Source: CAYOSF01 sp964406605
GTDB lineage: Bacteria > Chloroflexota > Dehalococcoidia > DSTF01 > RBG-16-68-14
Direction of reading: 5' to 3'
NCBI GenBank assembly: GCA_964406605.1
Contig: CAYOSF010000005.1
Location: 62,001 to 126,000 of the forward strand
Length of the DNA stretch: 64,000 bases
Position numbers and translations under genes: made by a program. Within the stretch, counting starts at the first letter, position 1. Each line of letters begins with the position of its first letter. The notes below the pieces were generated by a model, which had not been told where the DNA came from, did no database searches, and was given only the letters and a program-made list of their open reading frames with translations. This document shows, piece by piece, positions 34,787-42,866 of the stretch.

Positions 34787-36259
34787 CTACCCGCCCCCCA
34801 GGTCGGCGGCAAACTCCCGCATCTGTGTATCCGCTCCCAGGATGATCAGGATGTCGGAATTCTCCACCGTGCTCAGTTCGCGGTCCTGGGGCTCGGCTTG
34901 GCGCACTTGGTCGGGCGGGACGGCGAGCAGGCTCGTCAGCTTTTCCACCGTGTAGTCCTTGCCGGAGAAGTCGATGAGCACTGTACGCGGGCGGATGGTC
35001 CCGTCCACCGTGTTGGCGGCGGTCAGTGAGTCGGACGAAAAGCCGAACTCGGTGAGGTACTCGACCGCCTGGGTCGCCAGGCCGTCGGTACCGCTGCCGT
35101 TCTGTATCTCCACCACGGCCGCCTCCTCGGCAAGCCGTTGGTCGACGAAGAGGGCCTCGACGAGCTGCTGGACCATGTCCTTGTCCGCAATGAGAACGTC
35201 CTCGCCATACGGCGTGACATAGTCGACGGTGGCGGCGCCCAGGGAAAGGGCCGAGATCCGGGTGGTGTCGATCTGGGCGGCGAGCGCGGCGAAGCCGGGC
35301 GCCTGGAGATCGTTGACGTCGGTGTCGATCGCGTCCTTGTATTTCTCCCACAGGCCGGTCAGCTTGTCGATATCGAACAGGCCGCGTTCCAGAGCCTTGT
35401 CAATGGCCGCGAAGATCACCTGCTGCTGGCGCTGGATGCGTTCCAGATCACTTGAGTCGAAGCGCGTTCGCGAGTAGTCCAGTGCGGTCTGACCGTCCAT
35501 GTGCTGCTGGCCCACCTCGAAGTGAAGCGGGTAGTAGTCGCCGGGAAGCTCGGTCCGCGAGTAGTACGGGTCGTCCACTTCTTTCTCGACGTAGATATCG
35601 ATTCCCCCCAGCTCGTCGATGACGTCAATGAAGCCGGGGAAATCGATGATCACATAGTGGTCGATGGAGATGCCAAGGTTGTGGTTGATCACCTTGCTGA
35701 TCAGGGCGGCGCCGCCACCCTCGTATCCCTGCAGTTCCCCGGTGGCGTAGGCGGTGTTCACCCTGCTCTCATAGAAGCCGCTGCCGTCGCGGAGAGGGAT
35801 CTCCACCCACAGATCGCGCGGAATGCCCAAGATGCCTGCCGTCTTGCTGCGTGGGTCGACAGTGAGGACGAACATGGTGTCCGTGCGGGTGGGCGCCTGT
35901 CCCTCTGTGGGCCGGCGGTCCAGGCCCATCACCAGGATGTTGATCGGTTCGTCGCTGCCTGCGCCGTCCTCCTCCACTCCCGGCAGGGAACCGACGATGC
36001 CGCCGACGGAGATGCCCTGTCCGGGGAAGAAGAGCTCGTCGATGCGCGTGACAATGATCAACGCCAACCAGGACGCGGCGAGCAGGATGAGCAGCCCCGT
36101 CAGGGCCACGAGGAACCGCTGGCGCAACGGCGAGCCGGGGGCGTGTTCGGGTGGGGTCGTACCTGACACGGTAGCCTGAACGTAGCCGACGCCTCGAACG
36201 TGTGTCAAGGCTGCGGAGGCACGCCGGCCTGTGAAAAGAACGGCCCGCCGCCCACGCAC
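34787..36259 (-). CDS. LytR-CpsA-Psr (LCP) family cell-wall glycopolymer ligase
   Basis: 490 aa. One N-terminal span (FLVALTGLLILLAASWLALI) is followed by the LCP domain. LVMGLDRRP, RTDTMFVLTVDP, GILGIPRDLWVEIP and ALDYSRTRFDSSDLERIQRQQQ are the conserved Asp/Arg motifs that hold polyprenyl-pyrophosphate and magnesium. A LytR_C domain follows from about residue 390 (AVVEIQNGSGTDGLATQAVEYL). LCP enzymes attach glycopolymers to peptidoglycan outside the membrane. Start GTG 36259 follows GGGGGAG closely; a shorter start is possible. Divergent from the LysM protein. Confidence 0.92.
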   Translation of the reverse strand: MRGRRAVLFTGRRASAALTHVRGVGYVQATVSGTTPPEHAPGSPLRQRFLVALTGLLILLAASWLALIIVTRIDELFFPGQGISVGGIVGSLPGVEEDGAGSDEPINILVMGLDRRPTEGQAPTRTDTMFVLTVDPRSKTAGILGIPRDLWVEIPLRDGSGFYESRVNTAYATGELQGYEGGGAALISKVINHNLGISIDHYVIIDFPGFIDVIDELGGIDIYVEKEVDDPYYSRTELPGDYYPLHFEVGQQHMDGQTALDYSRTRFDSSDLERIQRQQQVIFAAIDKALERGLFDIDKLTGLWEKYKDAIDTDVNDLQAPGFAALAAQIDTTRISALSLGAATVDYVTPYGEDVLIADKDMVQQLVEALFVDQRLAEEAAVVEIQNGSGTDGLATQAVEYLTEFGFSSDSLTAANTVDGTIRPRTVLIDFSGKDYTVEKLTSLLAVPPDQVRQAEPQDRELSTVENSDILIILGADTQMREFAADLGGG

Positions 36260-36316
36260 GTTCTCCCCCGTCGCGATTGCCAGGCCATTGGGCGGAAGGG
36301 TACCGCATGTGGGATT

Positions 36317-36345
36317 TTGCGAGAGATGGCCCTACATCTTGTAAT
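36317..36345 (+). promoter_or_regulatory. Promoter of the LysM protein gene
   Basis: TTGCGA (36317-36322), a 17 bp spacer and TGTAAT (36340-36345); the transcript would start near 36352 with a leader of about 48 bases. Confidence 0.6.
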
Positions 36346-36399
36346 CTTCGAACAGGTGATGTATTGTTTGGTAAGTACGGGGAGAAGGGAGGCTTTGCC

Positions 36400-37053
36400 A
36401 TGGCGTCACCGTGGATTACTCCTCAGCGTCCCGCAGTAGAGCGCCCCTGGCTGGGCATGGCAGTGATGGCCGCGATCCCGCTGCTGTCACTGATCCTCAT
36501 CCGCATGCTCTGGTCGGGCTCCAGTCTCTGGTTCCTCACCGTGGGCATCATCCTCCTGGGAGTGGCCGCCGTCATCTTCCTGGCTCGCCGGCCCCAGGAA
36601 CACCAGTACAGTCGCCAGGCGCTGGCCCATGAGTCGAACCGGCTGCCGTTGATCCTGACGGGCCTGGGCGTTCTCTTCATGGCGATGCTTCTGCTGCCCA
36701 ACTTCTCCGGCGGCGACTCCAGTCCGGACTTGGTGGGCGGGCAAGAGCTCTCGTCCGGCGTCGAGGTTTCCGAGGTCTCCGGGGTCAGCCAGGCACCGGC
36801 ACAGGACTCGAGCGCACAGCAGGCGCCGCTGCAAGGGGAAACGGAGTCAGCGGTGGAAGAAGCATCTTCGGCGGAGGGCCAGACCTACGTGGTGCAGAGC
36901 GGGGATATCCTCTGGGACGTCGCCCAGCGCTTCGGCACGACTGTGGAGGCGATCGCGGAGGCGAACGATCTCGAGAACCCCGCGGACATCGCGATCGGCC
37001 AGGTGCTGATCATCCCGCCGCCGGAGGAGGAATCCGGCGAGACCGTGCCCTAG
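36400..37053 (+). CDS. LysM domain membrane protein
   Basis: 217 aa. Three hydrophobic segments fill residues 15-110 (AVMAAIPLLSLILIRML, FLTVGIILLGVAAVIFLA, LILTGLGVLFMAMLLL). A low-complexity Ser/Glu/Gln linker follows, then one LysM repeat at the C-terminus (TYVVQSGDILWDVAQRFGTT to IGQVLIIPP). LysM binds GlcNAc in peptidoglycan, so the protein probably anchors at the wall face. Start ATG 36400 has GGGAGG upstream. With the divergent LCP gene it forms a small wall-related pair. Confidence 0.88.
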   Translation: MASPWITPQRPAVERPWLGMAVMAAIPLLSLILIRMLWSGSSLWFLTVGIILLGVAAVIFLARRPQEHQYSRQALAHESNRLPLILTGLGVLFMAMLLLPNFSGGDSSPDLVGGQELSSGVEVSEVSGVSQAPAQDSSAQQAPLQGETESAVEEASSAEGQTYVVQSGDILWDVAQRFGTTVEAIAEANDLENPADIAIGQVLIIPPPEEESGETVP

Positions 37054-37110
37054 GGAACACGCAAGGGAACAGGCCGGAACGCTCGATCGCCGGGGACAGG
37101 GAGCGGGCTG

Positions 37111-37746
37111 CTAGTCCTTCCGCTGGAATTGCCGTTCGAAGAACTCGGCCAGGGCTTCTCCCAACTGGTCCTCGAAGCCCCACCAGAAGTGGTCCGCGCC
37201 CGGGATGACGCGAAGCTCCACTCCCGGCCTCCCTGCCACCACCTCCAGCCGGTCCGGCGGGGCTATCGAGTCCTGGTCACCACCAAGCACCAGCGCCGGA
37301 CAATTCCAATCGACCCGCAGGTCGCCGAAGGCGACAGGCGGTGAAACGAGGGCCAACCCGCGCAGGTGCCCGCCGGCGACTTCCGCGGCCACCATCGCTC
37401 CGAACGAGTAGCCGATGAGGCCTATGCGCTTGGCGTCCACTTCGGAGAGCTCCGAAAGATGGGCGAGCGCGGCGCGAACGTCCTCCCGCTCGCCCCGCCC
37501 GTCATCGAAGGTGCCCTCGCTGCGGCCGGCGCCACGAAAGTTGAAACGCAGGGCGGCGATGCCGCGGCCGGCGAGCGCCCGACAGGCGCCGAGCACAACG
37601 TTGTTCTCCATGTCGCCGCCGTACTGCGGGTGGGGGTGACAGACGACCACGCCGGGAGCGGAAGTGGCGCCCGGAAGATGCAGCGCTCCCTCCAGTAGCA
37701 GGTCGCCACAGCGGAAGGTGACCGGGCGGGTATCGCTTTCAGCCAT
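37111..37746 (-). CDS. Alpha/beta hydrolase
   Basis: 211 aa. VVCHPHPQYGGDMENNVV is the oxyanion-region block seen in small CocE/dienelactone-hydrolase-like hydrolases (DUF4440-less, YsgA-like). FRGAGRSEGTFDDG and IGYSFGAMVAAEVAGG contain the nucleophile elbow G-x-S-x-G. GGDQDSIAPPD carries the acidic residue and IPGADHFWWGFE the His of the triad. Substrate is unknown. Its start is three bases after the amidase stop codon region in the opposite reading direction of the operon, so the two are probably cotranscribed. Confidence 0.85.
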   Translation of the reverse strand: MAESDTRPVTFRCGDLLLEGALHLPGATSAPGVVVCHPHPQYGGDMENNVVLGACRALAGRGIAALRFNFRGAGRSEGTFDDGRGEREDVRAALAHLSELSEVDAKRIGLIGYSFGAMVAAEVAGGHLRGLALVSPPVAFGDLRVDWNCPALVLGGDQDSIAPPDRLEVVAGRPGVELRVIPGADHFWWGFEDQLGEALAEFFERQFQRKD

Positions 37747-37749
37747 GCA

Positions 37750-39165
37750 TCAGTCCACCGGGGGTTGCGGGCTCGGCACCCCGGATTGGGTCTCGAAGGC
37801 GTGGGCGGCCCGCAGTACGGTCATCTCGTCGAAGCGACGCCCCACGAGCTGGAGCCCTACCGGCAGACCTTCCTGTGTGAAGCCACAGGGCACGGAGCAG
37901 GCGGGCTGGCCCGTTAGGTCGAACGCGGCAGTGAGCCGGGTAAGGCCCACGGTTGGGTCATCTCTTGTGGTGGAGTCGATCGGGGCCGCGACACGAATAG
38001 CCGTCGGCATCGCGAGGAGGTCTACCTCCGAGAGCAAGGTGTCATCGCTCGTGCGGCGCGCCTCATCTCGGGAGCGGGTGGCCCACACGTAATCCGTCGC
38101 CTTCTGCTCGAGACCGAGCCGAACGCGCTCCAGCGTTGTCTGGCCCCAGTCGTCGGGACGCTGCTCCGCGTTGGCCCGGTGGTACGCCGCCGCCTCGCAG
38201 ATGAGCACCATGGTTGCTGCCATCCAGTAGTTCTGAATGGCGGGCAGTTCGAGTTCGGCCACGTCGGCGCCCAACCGTCCCAGCGTCGCGATGGCCTCGC
38301 GCACGACCGCGGCCACTTCGGGCTCCGTCTGCTCAAACGCATAGGTGGCGGGTACCCCGACACGCAGGCCGCGGAGTCCCCCATCTGAGGGCACGTCGTC
38401 GAGGCCGCCCCCCCAATCCTCGACGGGCTCGTCCGACGTCGACGGGTCCTGGGGGTCTCGCCCGGCAATCGCCTGTAGCACGAGCGCACAATCGTGCGCG
38501 CTGCGGGCCATCGGGCCTACGTGGTCGAGTGACCAGGCGAGCGGCACTACTCCCGCGAGGCTCACCCGCCCGTAGGTGGGCTTGATGCCGACGATGCCGC
38601 AGAGCGAGGACGGGATGCGGATCGAGCCGCCCGTATCGCTTCCCAGCGCAGCGAAACAGAGCCCAGCCGCCACCGCGGCGCCGGATCCGCTGCTGGACCC
38701 GCCGGTGATGCGCGCCGTGTCCCACGGGTTGCGGGCCGGACCGTAGTGGGAGATGGTGCCCGTTGCGCCGTAGGCGAACTCGTGCAGGTTCGTCTTGCCG
38801 ACGATCACGGCGCCGGCATCGCGCAGGCGCCGGATCACCGTGGCGTCCTCGTCCGGCACCCAGTCCGCCAGGATCTTGGAGCCGGCCGTCGTGCGCACGC
38901 CCTTTGTCGCGCACAAGTCCTTGACGCCGACGGGCACGCCGTGCAACGGACCCCGGTACCGGCCCGAGGCGATCTCGTCCTCGGCGGACCGGGCGCCGGC
39001 CATGGCCTCCTCGGCCATGACCGTGATGAAGGCGTTGAGCTTGGGGTTGAGCCTGTCGATGCGCTCCAGCACCGCTTCTGTCACAACGACCGGGCTGACC
39101 TCTCGCTCGCGGATTCTGTCCGCGATTTCGTGCAACGTCAGGTAGCAGAGCTCGTCGTTCGTCAT
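37750..39165 (-). CDS. Amidase signature family protein (GatA-like)
   Basis: 471 aa. The Ser-cisSer-Lys triad is present: Lys in HGVPVGVKDLC, the glycine-serine stretch TGGSSSGSGAAVAAG, and SDTGGSIRIPSSLCGIVG with the nucleophile Ser. Length and the N-terminal LTLHEIADRIREREVSPVVV fit GatA or other amidases. GatB and GatC are not in the window, so glutamyl-tRNA amidotransferase function cannot be claimed; a free-standing amidase is equally likely. It precedes the hydrolase gene by three bases. Confidence 0.9.
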   Translation of the reverse strand: MTNDELCYLTLHEIADRIREREVSPVVVTEAVLERIDRLNPKLNAFITVMAEEAMAGARSAEDEIASGRYRGPLHGVPVGVKDLCATKGVRTTAGSKILADWVPDEDATVIRRLRDAGAVIVGKTNLHEFAYGATGTISHYGPARNPWDTARITGGSSSGSGAAVAAGLCFAALGSDTGGSIRIPSSLCGIVGIKPTYGRVSLAGVVPLAWSLDHVGPMARSAHDCALVLQAIAGRDPQDPSTSDEPVEDWGGGLDDVPSDGGLRGLRVGVPATYAFEQTEPEVAAVVREAIATLGRLGADVAELELPAIQNYWMAATMVLICEAAAYHRANAEQRPDDWGQTTLERVRLGLEQKATDYVWATRSRDEARRTSDDTLLSEVDLLAMPTAIRVAAPIDSTTRDDPTVGLTRLTAAFDLTGQPACSVPCGFTQEGLPVGLQLVGRRFDEMTVLRAAHAFETQSGVPSPQPPVD

Positions 39166-39274
39166 GTGGCTACTCCCTTGTCGGGGTGTGCGCGGGAGAG
39201 TATAGCAGCCGCGTCGGTCGCGTGGACAGCGAGTTCCGCCAGCGCGACGGAGACATCGGCCGCGGTGGGGCGGC

Positions 39275-39280
39275 TATACT
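39275..39280 (+). promoter_or_regulatory. -10 element of azlC, leaderless
   Basis: TATACT ends six bases before the GTG start codon at 39287. No ribosome site is present between them. The -35 region (about 39252-39257) is poor. Confidence 0.45.
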
Positions 39281-39286
39281 GGGCTC

Positions 39287-40018
39287 GTGCCCCACTCGCC
39301 ACGCCGTTCGGAGTTCTTGTCGGGAGTGCGCGCCCAGCTTCCGCTTCTGCTGGGCGTGGCGCCGTTCGGCATGGCGTACGGCGCCTATGCCATCGAAAGT
39401 GACGTCCCTGCGGGGTTGACGCAGGCGATGTCGTCGATCGTCTTCGCCGGTTCGAGCCAGTTCATCGGCGTGCAGCTCATGGCGAGCGGCGTGCCGGGCA
39501 TCATGATCGTCCTGGCGACCTTCCTCGTCAATCTGCGCCATCTGCTCTACAGCGCTTCACTGGCCCCCCATGTGGATCACCTTGGGATGCGGTGGCGCTG
39601 GCTGCTGGCGTATCTGCTGACGGACGAAGCCTTCGCGACGTCGATGAGCCGATTCCGCTCGGGCGACGAATCGAGGCACAAGCACTGGTTCTTCCTGGGT
39701 GCCGGGCTGGCGCTGTGGGTCACCTGGCAGATCACGACGAGCCTGGGCATCTTTGTGGGCGCTGCGGTCCCCGATAGCTGGTCGCTGGACTTCGCGCTGC
39801 CTCTGACGTTCCTCGCGCTGCTGATGCCCGTCCTCACAAGCAGACCGGCGCTGGCCGCCGCGCTGGTGGCGGGCGCCGTGGCGGTACTCGGCTTCGACTG
39901 GCCCTACGGCGTCGGGCTGGTGACCGCGACCGTGCTGGGCTTGAGCGCCGGGGCTGCGCTGGACCGGGCGATGGGCGCTCCGGCCGGCGGCCTGCCGGCA
40001 GACGTGGGGGCACCATGA
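39287..40018 (+). CDS. azlC: AzlC family branched-chain amino acid exporter, large subunit
   Basis: 243 aa. FLSGVRAQLPLLLGVAPFGMAYG and SSIVFAGSSQFIGVQLMASG with NLRHLLYSASLAPH are AzlC signatures; about six or more spans are predicted. AzlC with AzlD exports branched-chain amino acids or analogues. GTG 39287 is the start, probably on a leaderless message. It overlaps azlD by 4 bp. Confidence 0.93.
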   Translation: MPHSPRRSEFLSGVRAQLPLLLGVAPFGMAYGAYAIESDVPAGLTQAMSSIVFAGSSQFIGVQLMASGVPGIMIVLATFLVNLRHLLYSASLAPHVDHLGMRWRWLLAYLLTDEAFATSMSRFRSGDESRHKHWFFLGAGLALWVTWQITTSLGIFVGAAVPDSWSLDFALPLTFLALLMPVLTSRPALAAALVAGAVAVLGFDWPYGVGLVTATVLGLSAGAALDRAMGAPAGGLPADVGAP

Positions 40019-40335
40019 ACCTCTGGCTCACGGTCCTTGGCATGGGCATCGTCACCTACGGCATCCGGCTGTCGGTGCTGGTGTTTGTCAGCCACACGTC
40101 ACTACCGCGTGCCGGGCGCGACGCCCTTCGCTTCGTGATGCCTGCTGTGCTGTTCGCCATCATCCTGCCGGCGGTGCTCTATGTGGGAGAGGACCAGTCG
40201 CTCGACCTCTCGCTGCGCAACGAGAGATTGCTGGCGGCGGCGTTCGCGGCGGGAGTAGCCTGGCTCACCAAGAACGTCTGGCTCACGGTGATCGCCGGCA
40301 TGGCGGCTCTGTGGCTTCTGGAATGGGCCTGGTAG
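40015..40335 (+). CDS. azlD: AzlD family branched-chain amino acid exporter, small subunit
   Basis: 106 aa with about four spans. GIVTYGIRLSVLVFV and LRFVMPAVLFAIILPAVLY are typical of AzlD, the partner of AzlC. Its ATG overlaps the azlC TGA, giving coupled translation of the two subunits. Confidence 0.92.
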   Translation: MNLWLTVLGMGIVTYGIRLSVLVFVSHTSLPRAGRDALRFVMPAVLFAIILPAVLYVGEDQSLDLSLRNERLLAAAFAAGVAWLTKNVWLTVIAGMAALWLLEWAW

Positions 40336-40363
40336 ACACCAAGGCTACGCCGCCGCCGACTGC

Positions 40364-40495
40364 GGTGGTATGCTGGCACCACTGAGCGGCAGGACGGTGG
40401 ATGCGCCAAGACGCAGCGGGAGCGCGATATGCGACGCCAACGAACCCTGGCAGCTCTAGCCACGGCAGTCTTGGCCTCGGTCGTTCTTGCTGCTG
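40364..40495 (+). repeat. Orphan copy of a promoter/signal-peptide leader (copy 1 of 2)
   Basis: This 132 bp segment aligns without gaps to 48003-48134 with about ten mismatches by eye (constant offset of 7639 bp). It spans the shared TATGCT-containing upstream sequence, the ribosome site GGGAG, the ATG and the signal-peptide codons. Here the rest of the gene is missing. Confidence 0.85.
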
Positions 40496-40548
40496 GAACC
40501 ACGAACCAGCGCCGGTGTAAGGATTGGCCTCCTCCAGGGTGTAGGTAG
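40429..40548 (+). pseudogene. Truncated paralogue of the 48.07 kb dockerin protein (signal peptide only)
   Basis: ATG 40429 starts MRRQRTLAALATAVLASVVL, nearly identical to the signal peptide of the gene at 48068, then the frame leaves the homology after about residue 22 and stops at codon 40. It may be a relic of a duplicated and mostly deleted dockerin gene, or the leader left by a rearrangement that brought in the lipoprotein gene at 40619. It could still be transcribed. Confidence 0.6.
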
Positions 40549-40618
40549 TGAGCAGGATGAACATCCGCAGGTGCAGCCTAGCGCTGAAGTAGAGAGGGTT
40601 TGCCAGTAGGAGGGCCAA

Positions 40619-42709
40619 ATGAACAAGGATCGAATACTGAGCGCATTCCCGGCAGCCGTCGTAGTGGCGGTCACCGTCATGATCGCCGCCTGTGGCGGAG
40701 GGGGGGCTGGGCCGAGTCCCGTCCCAGCCGAGACGTATCCCGTCGGCGCAGGCACAAGCGGAGATGAGGCCGCACAAGCAGAGGCTGGCGACACGATTCC
40801 CGCGGCATCGTGGAGGACGGTGTCTCTTGATTTTGGGGTGATTGATCTGGATGTCGACCATGAGTCCGGCCGCATGTACGTCCTGAGCGCCCAATCCGTA
40901 TTCGTTGTCGACTCGGCGACCGGGAAGGCAGCAGCGGAGGTGCCTCTCACGCTGCCTCCGGAGGTGACCCCACGTCGCATGGCCGTCAATCCGGCAGCGA
41001 GCAGAATCTACGTCACGGCTGTTGGTGACATGGGTCTGGATGGAAGGGTGCTTGTCCTCGATGGCGACTCGGCCAAGGTGATCTCGGAGATCGGCGGCGA
41101 GTACTCCCGTATGGGCGGCGTGGCGGTCAACTCCACAACGAACCGCGTCTATGTCGTCGCGGAAAGCGAAACACACAACCCTCCGGAGGCCGTCACCGAG
41201 TGGGAACGCATTCTACTGGTGATCGATGGCAAGACCAACCGAATAGTCAGCACGATTCCAGGCGTTGGGCGCACGCCGGGGGAGGTAGCGGTCAACCCGA
41301 CTACCAACCGCGTCTATGTGTCCGATCCTGAGGCGGACAAGGTGTACGTCGTGGACGGTGATGCCAACTCAGTAATGACGATGGTCACGGCTGGTGATAG
41401 TCCGTCCGAACTGTACGTCAACGCGGCCGCGAATCGCATCTATGCCGTCAACCGCGGCGATGCAAGCAGCATCTCGGTGATCGACGGGAAGAGCAATGGC
41501 GTTGTTGACACGATAGAATTCGACAACCGCACTTGCGGGGTCTCAGTTGACCAAGACGAGGGCCGGACTTACGTGATGGGTCTCACTTTCGCGCTCGAAC
41601 GCGAAGTGGAGGTTGCGAGGGTGATTGAAGCTGAGAGTGGGTCGATCGTCGCCGACTACGACAAGCTCCCGAGCTGCGCATGGTTTACCATCGATCCTAG
41701 GAACCACCGAGCATACACTGTGGACCGTAGCGTCGACGGGGCGAAGTGGTTTCTGAACATCGTCGATTTCCAGCCGGGAGCAGTCTCGACATCGCCCCCT
41801 ATTTCCCAAGGGACAGAAATGCCCTCTCAGGAGCTGGCAGGGTTTGGGGTGGTGGCCACTGTGCACGTCGGAGGGGGCCCCACGGACATCGCCATCAACG
41901 AGAAGACGAATCGGATCTTTGTAGCCAACCGAGACAGCCGCGAGCTGTCTTTCATTGACGGGAAGTCGAACACCGTCGTTGTTACGGTTCCGCTTGAGGG
42001 AGTGCCATACTTCGTAGCCGTGAACCCCAACTCGAACCGCGTCTACGTGAACGGCAACTACGGCGAAATCTCCGTCTTCGACGGTGACAGCGGCTCTAGA
42101 CTGACTACAGTGCCAGGTGCTTTCGGGACGGATGCTGCAGTGAATTCCATTTCGAACAGGATTTACCTCGTCTTCAGCAATGGGAGCCGGGGAGACTTGT
42201 ACGTGATCGATGGGAATACTGACAGTCTCATGACAAGCGTGTCCGTCGGCGAAGGAGCCAGCGCAGTTGCCGTCGACGCCGAGGCCAACCGCGTGTACGT
42301 GGTGGACGAGTACGCCAATTCAGTTCTAGTGCTTGACGGAACCACCAACAGTGTCGTGACCACGATCAGACTCTCTGGGTTCGGCTATCCTAAGGCGATA
42401 GCCGTCGACCCCTTGGCGAAGCGAGCCTACGTTGAGAGTATGGAAGGCGTTGGCGTGATCGACACACGAACGGACACCCTTATTACAACCCTCGAGAATG
42501 CGGGGTCGGTGGCCATCGATCCAGAGAGAGGCCTTCTGTTCACTATGGGAGCAGAAGGGGTATCAATCGTTGATCGCGACTCGGAGCAAGTCATCGCTTC
42601 AGTAGCTCTTGATGGCATGCCAATCCCAGACCGCCTTGCCATCAACACAACCACCGGCCATCTGTACTTCACTGACCAAGAAAGGAACATCGTCGTCGTC
42701 ATGGATTGA
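40619..42709 (+). CDS. Lipoprotein with YVTN-type (YncE-like) beta-propeller repeats
   Basis: 696 aa. A lipoprotein signal ends in MIAAC with the lipidated Cys at residue 25, followed by Gly-rich spacer. The rest is a tandem array of YVTN/NHL-like blades (for example VAVNPTTNRVYVSDP, YVNAAANRIYAVNRG, IAINEKTNRIFVANRD, VAVNPNSNRVYVNGNYG, VAVDAEANRVYVVDEY), enough for two seven-bladed propellers. The protein should be outside the membrane. GGAGG precedes the ATG. Base composition is lower in GC than the housekeeping genes. Blade repeats of this type often bind ligands or partner proteins; no enzyme motif is seen. First full gene of the propeller-dockerin locus. Confidence 0.9.
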   Translation: MNKDRILSAFPAAVVVAVTVMIAACGGGGAGPSPVPAETYPVGAGTSGDEAAQAEAGDTIPAASWRTVSLDFGVIDLDVDHESGRMYVLSAQSVFVVDSATGKAAAEVPLTLPPEVTPRRMAVNPAASRIYVTAVGDMGLDGRVLVLDGDSAKVISEIGGEYSRMGGVAVNSTTNRVYVVAESETHNPPEAVTEWERILLVIDGKTNRIVSTIPGVGRTPGEVAVNPTTNRVYVSDPEADKVYVVDGDANSVMTMVTAGDSPSELYVNAAANRIYAVNRGDASSISVIDGKSNGVVDTIEFDNRTCGVSVDQDEGRTYVMGLTFALEREVEVARVIEAESGSIVADYDKLPSCAWFTIDPRNHRAYTVDRSVDGAKWFLNIVDFQPGAVSTSPPISQGTEMPSQELAGFGVVATVHVGGGPTDIAINEKTNRIFVANRDSRELSFIDGKSNTVVVTVPLEGVPYFVAVNPNSNRVYVNGNYGEISVFDGDSGSRLTTVPGAFGTDAAVNSISNRIYLVFSNGSRGDLYVIDGNTDSLMTSVSVGEGASAVAVDAEANRVYVVDEYANSVLVLDGTTNSVVTTIRLSGFGYPKAIAVDPLAKRAYVESMEGVGVIDTRTDTLITTLENAGSVAIDPERGLLFTMGAEGVSIVDRDSEQVIASVALDGMPIPDRLAINTTTGHLYFTDQERNIVVVMD

Positions 42710-42866
42710 GGAGAGCGATGGTTGGTGGTTTGACTCACGTCATGATCGGAAGCGTGCTCTGGGCTACCGGTGGGCGGCAGCCGCTCGCCAAGCAGTCGTG
42801 AGTTGCTCTGTGCAGAATGCGGGTTTGCTGGCTCCGCAGCATTCAGGACCCGCAGGGAGGACGAGA

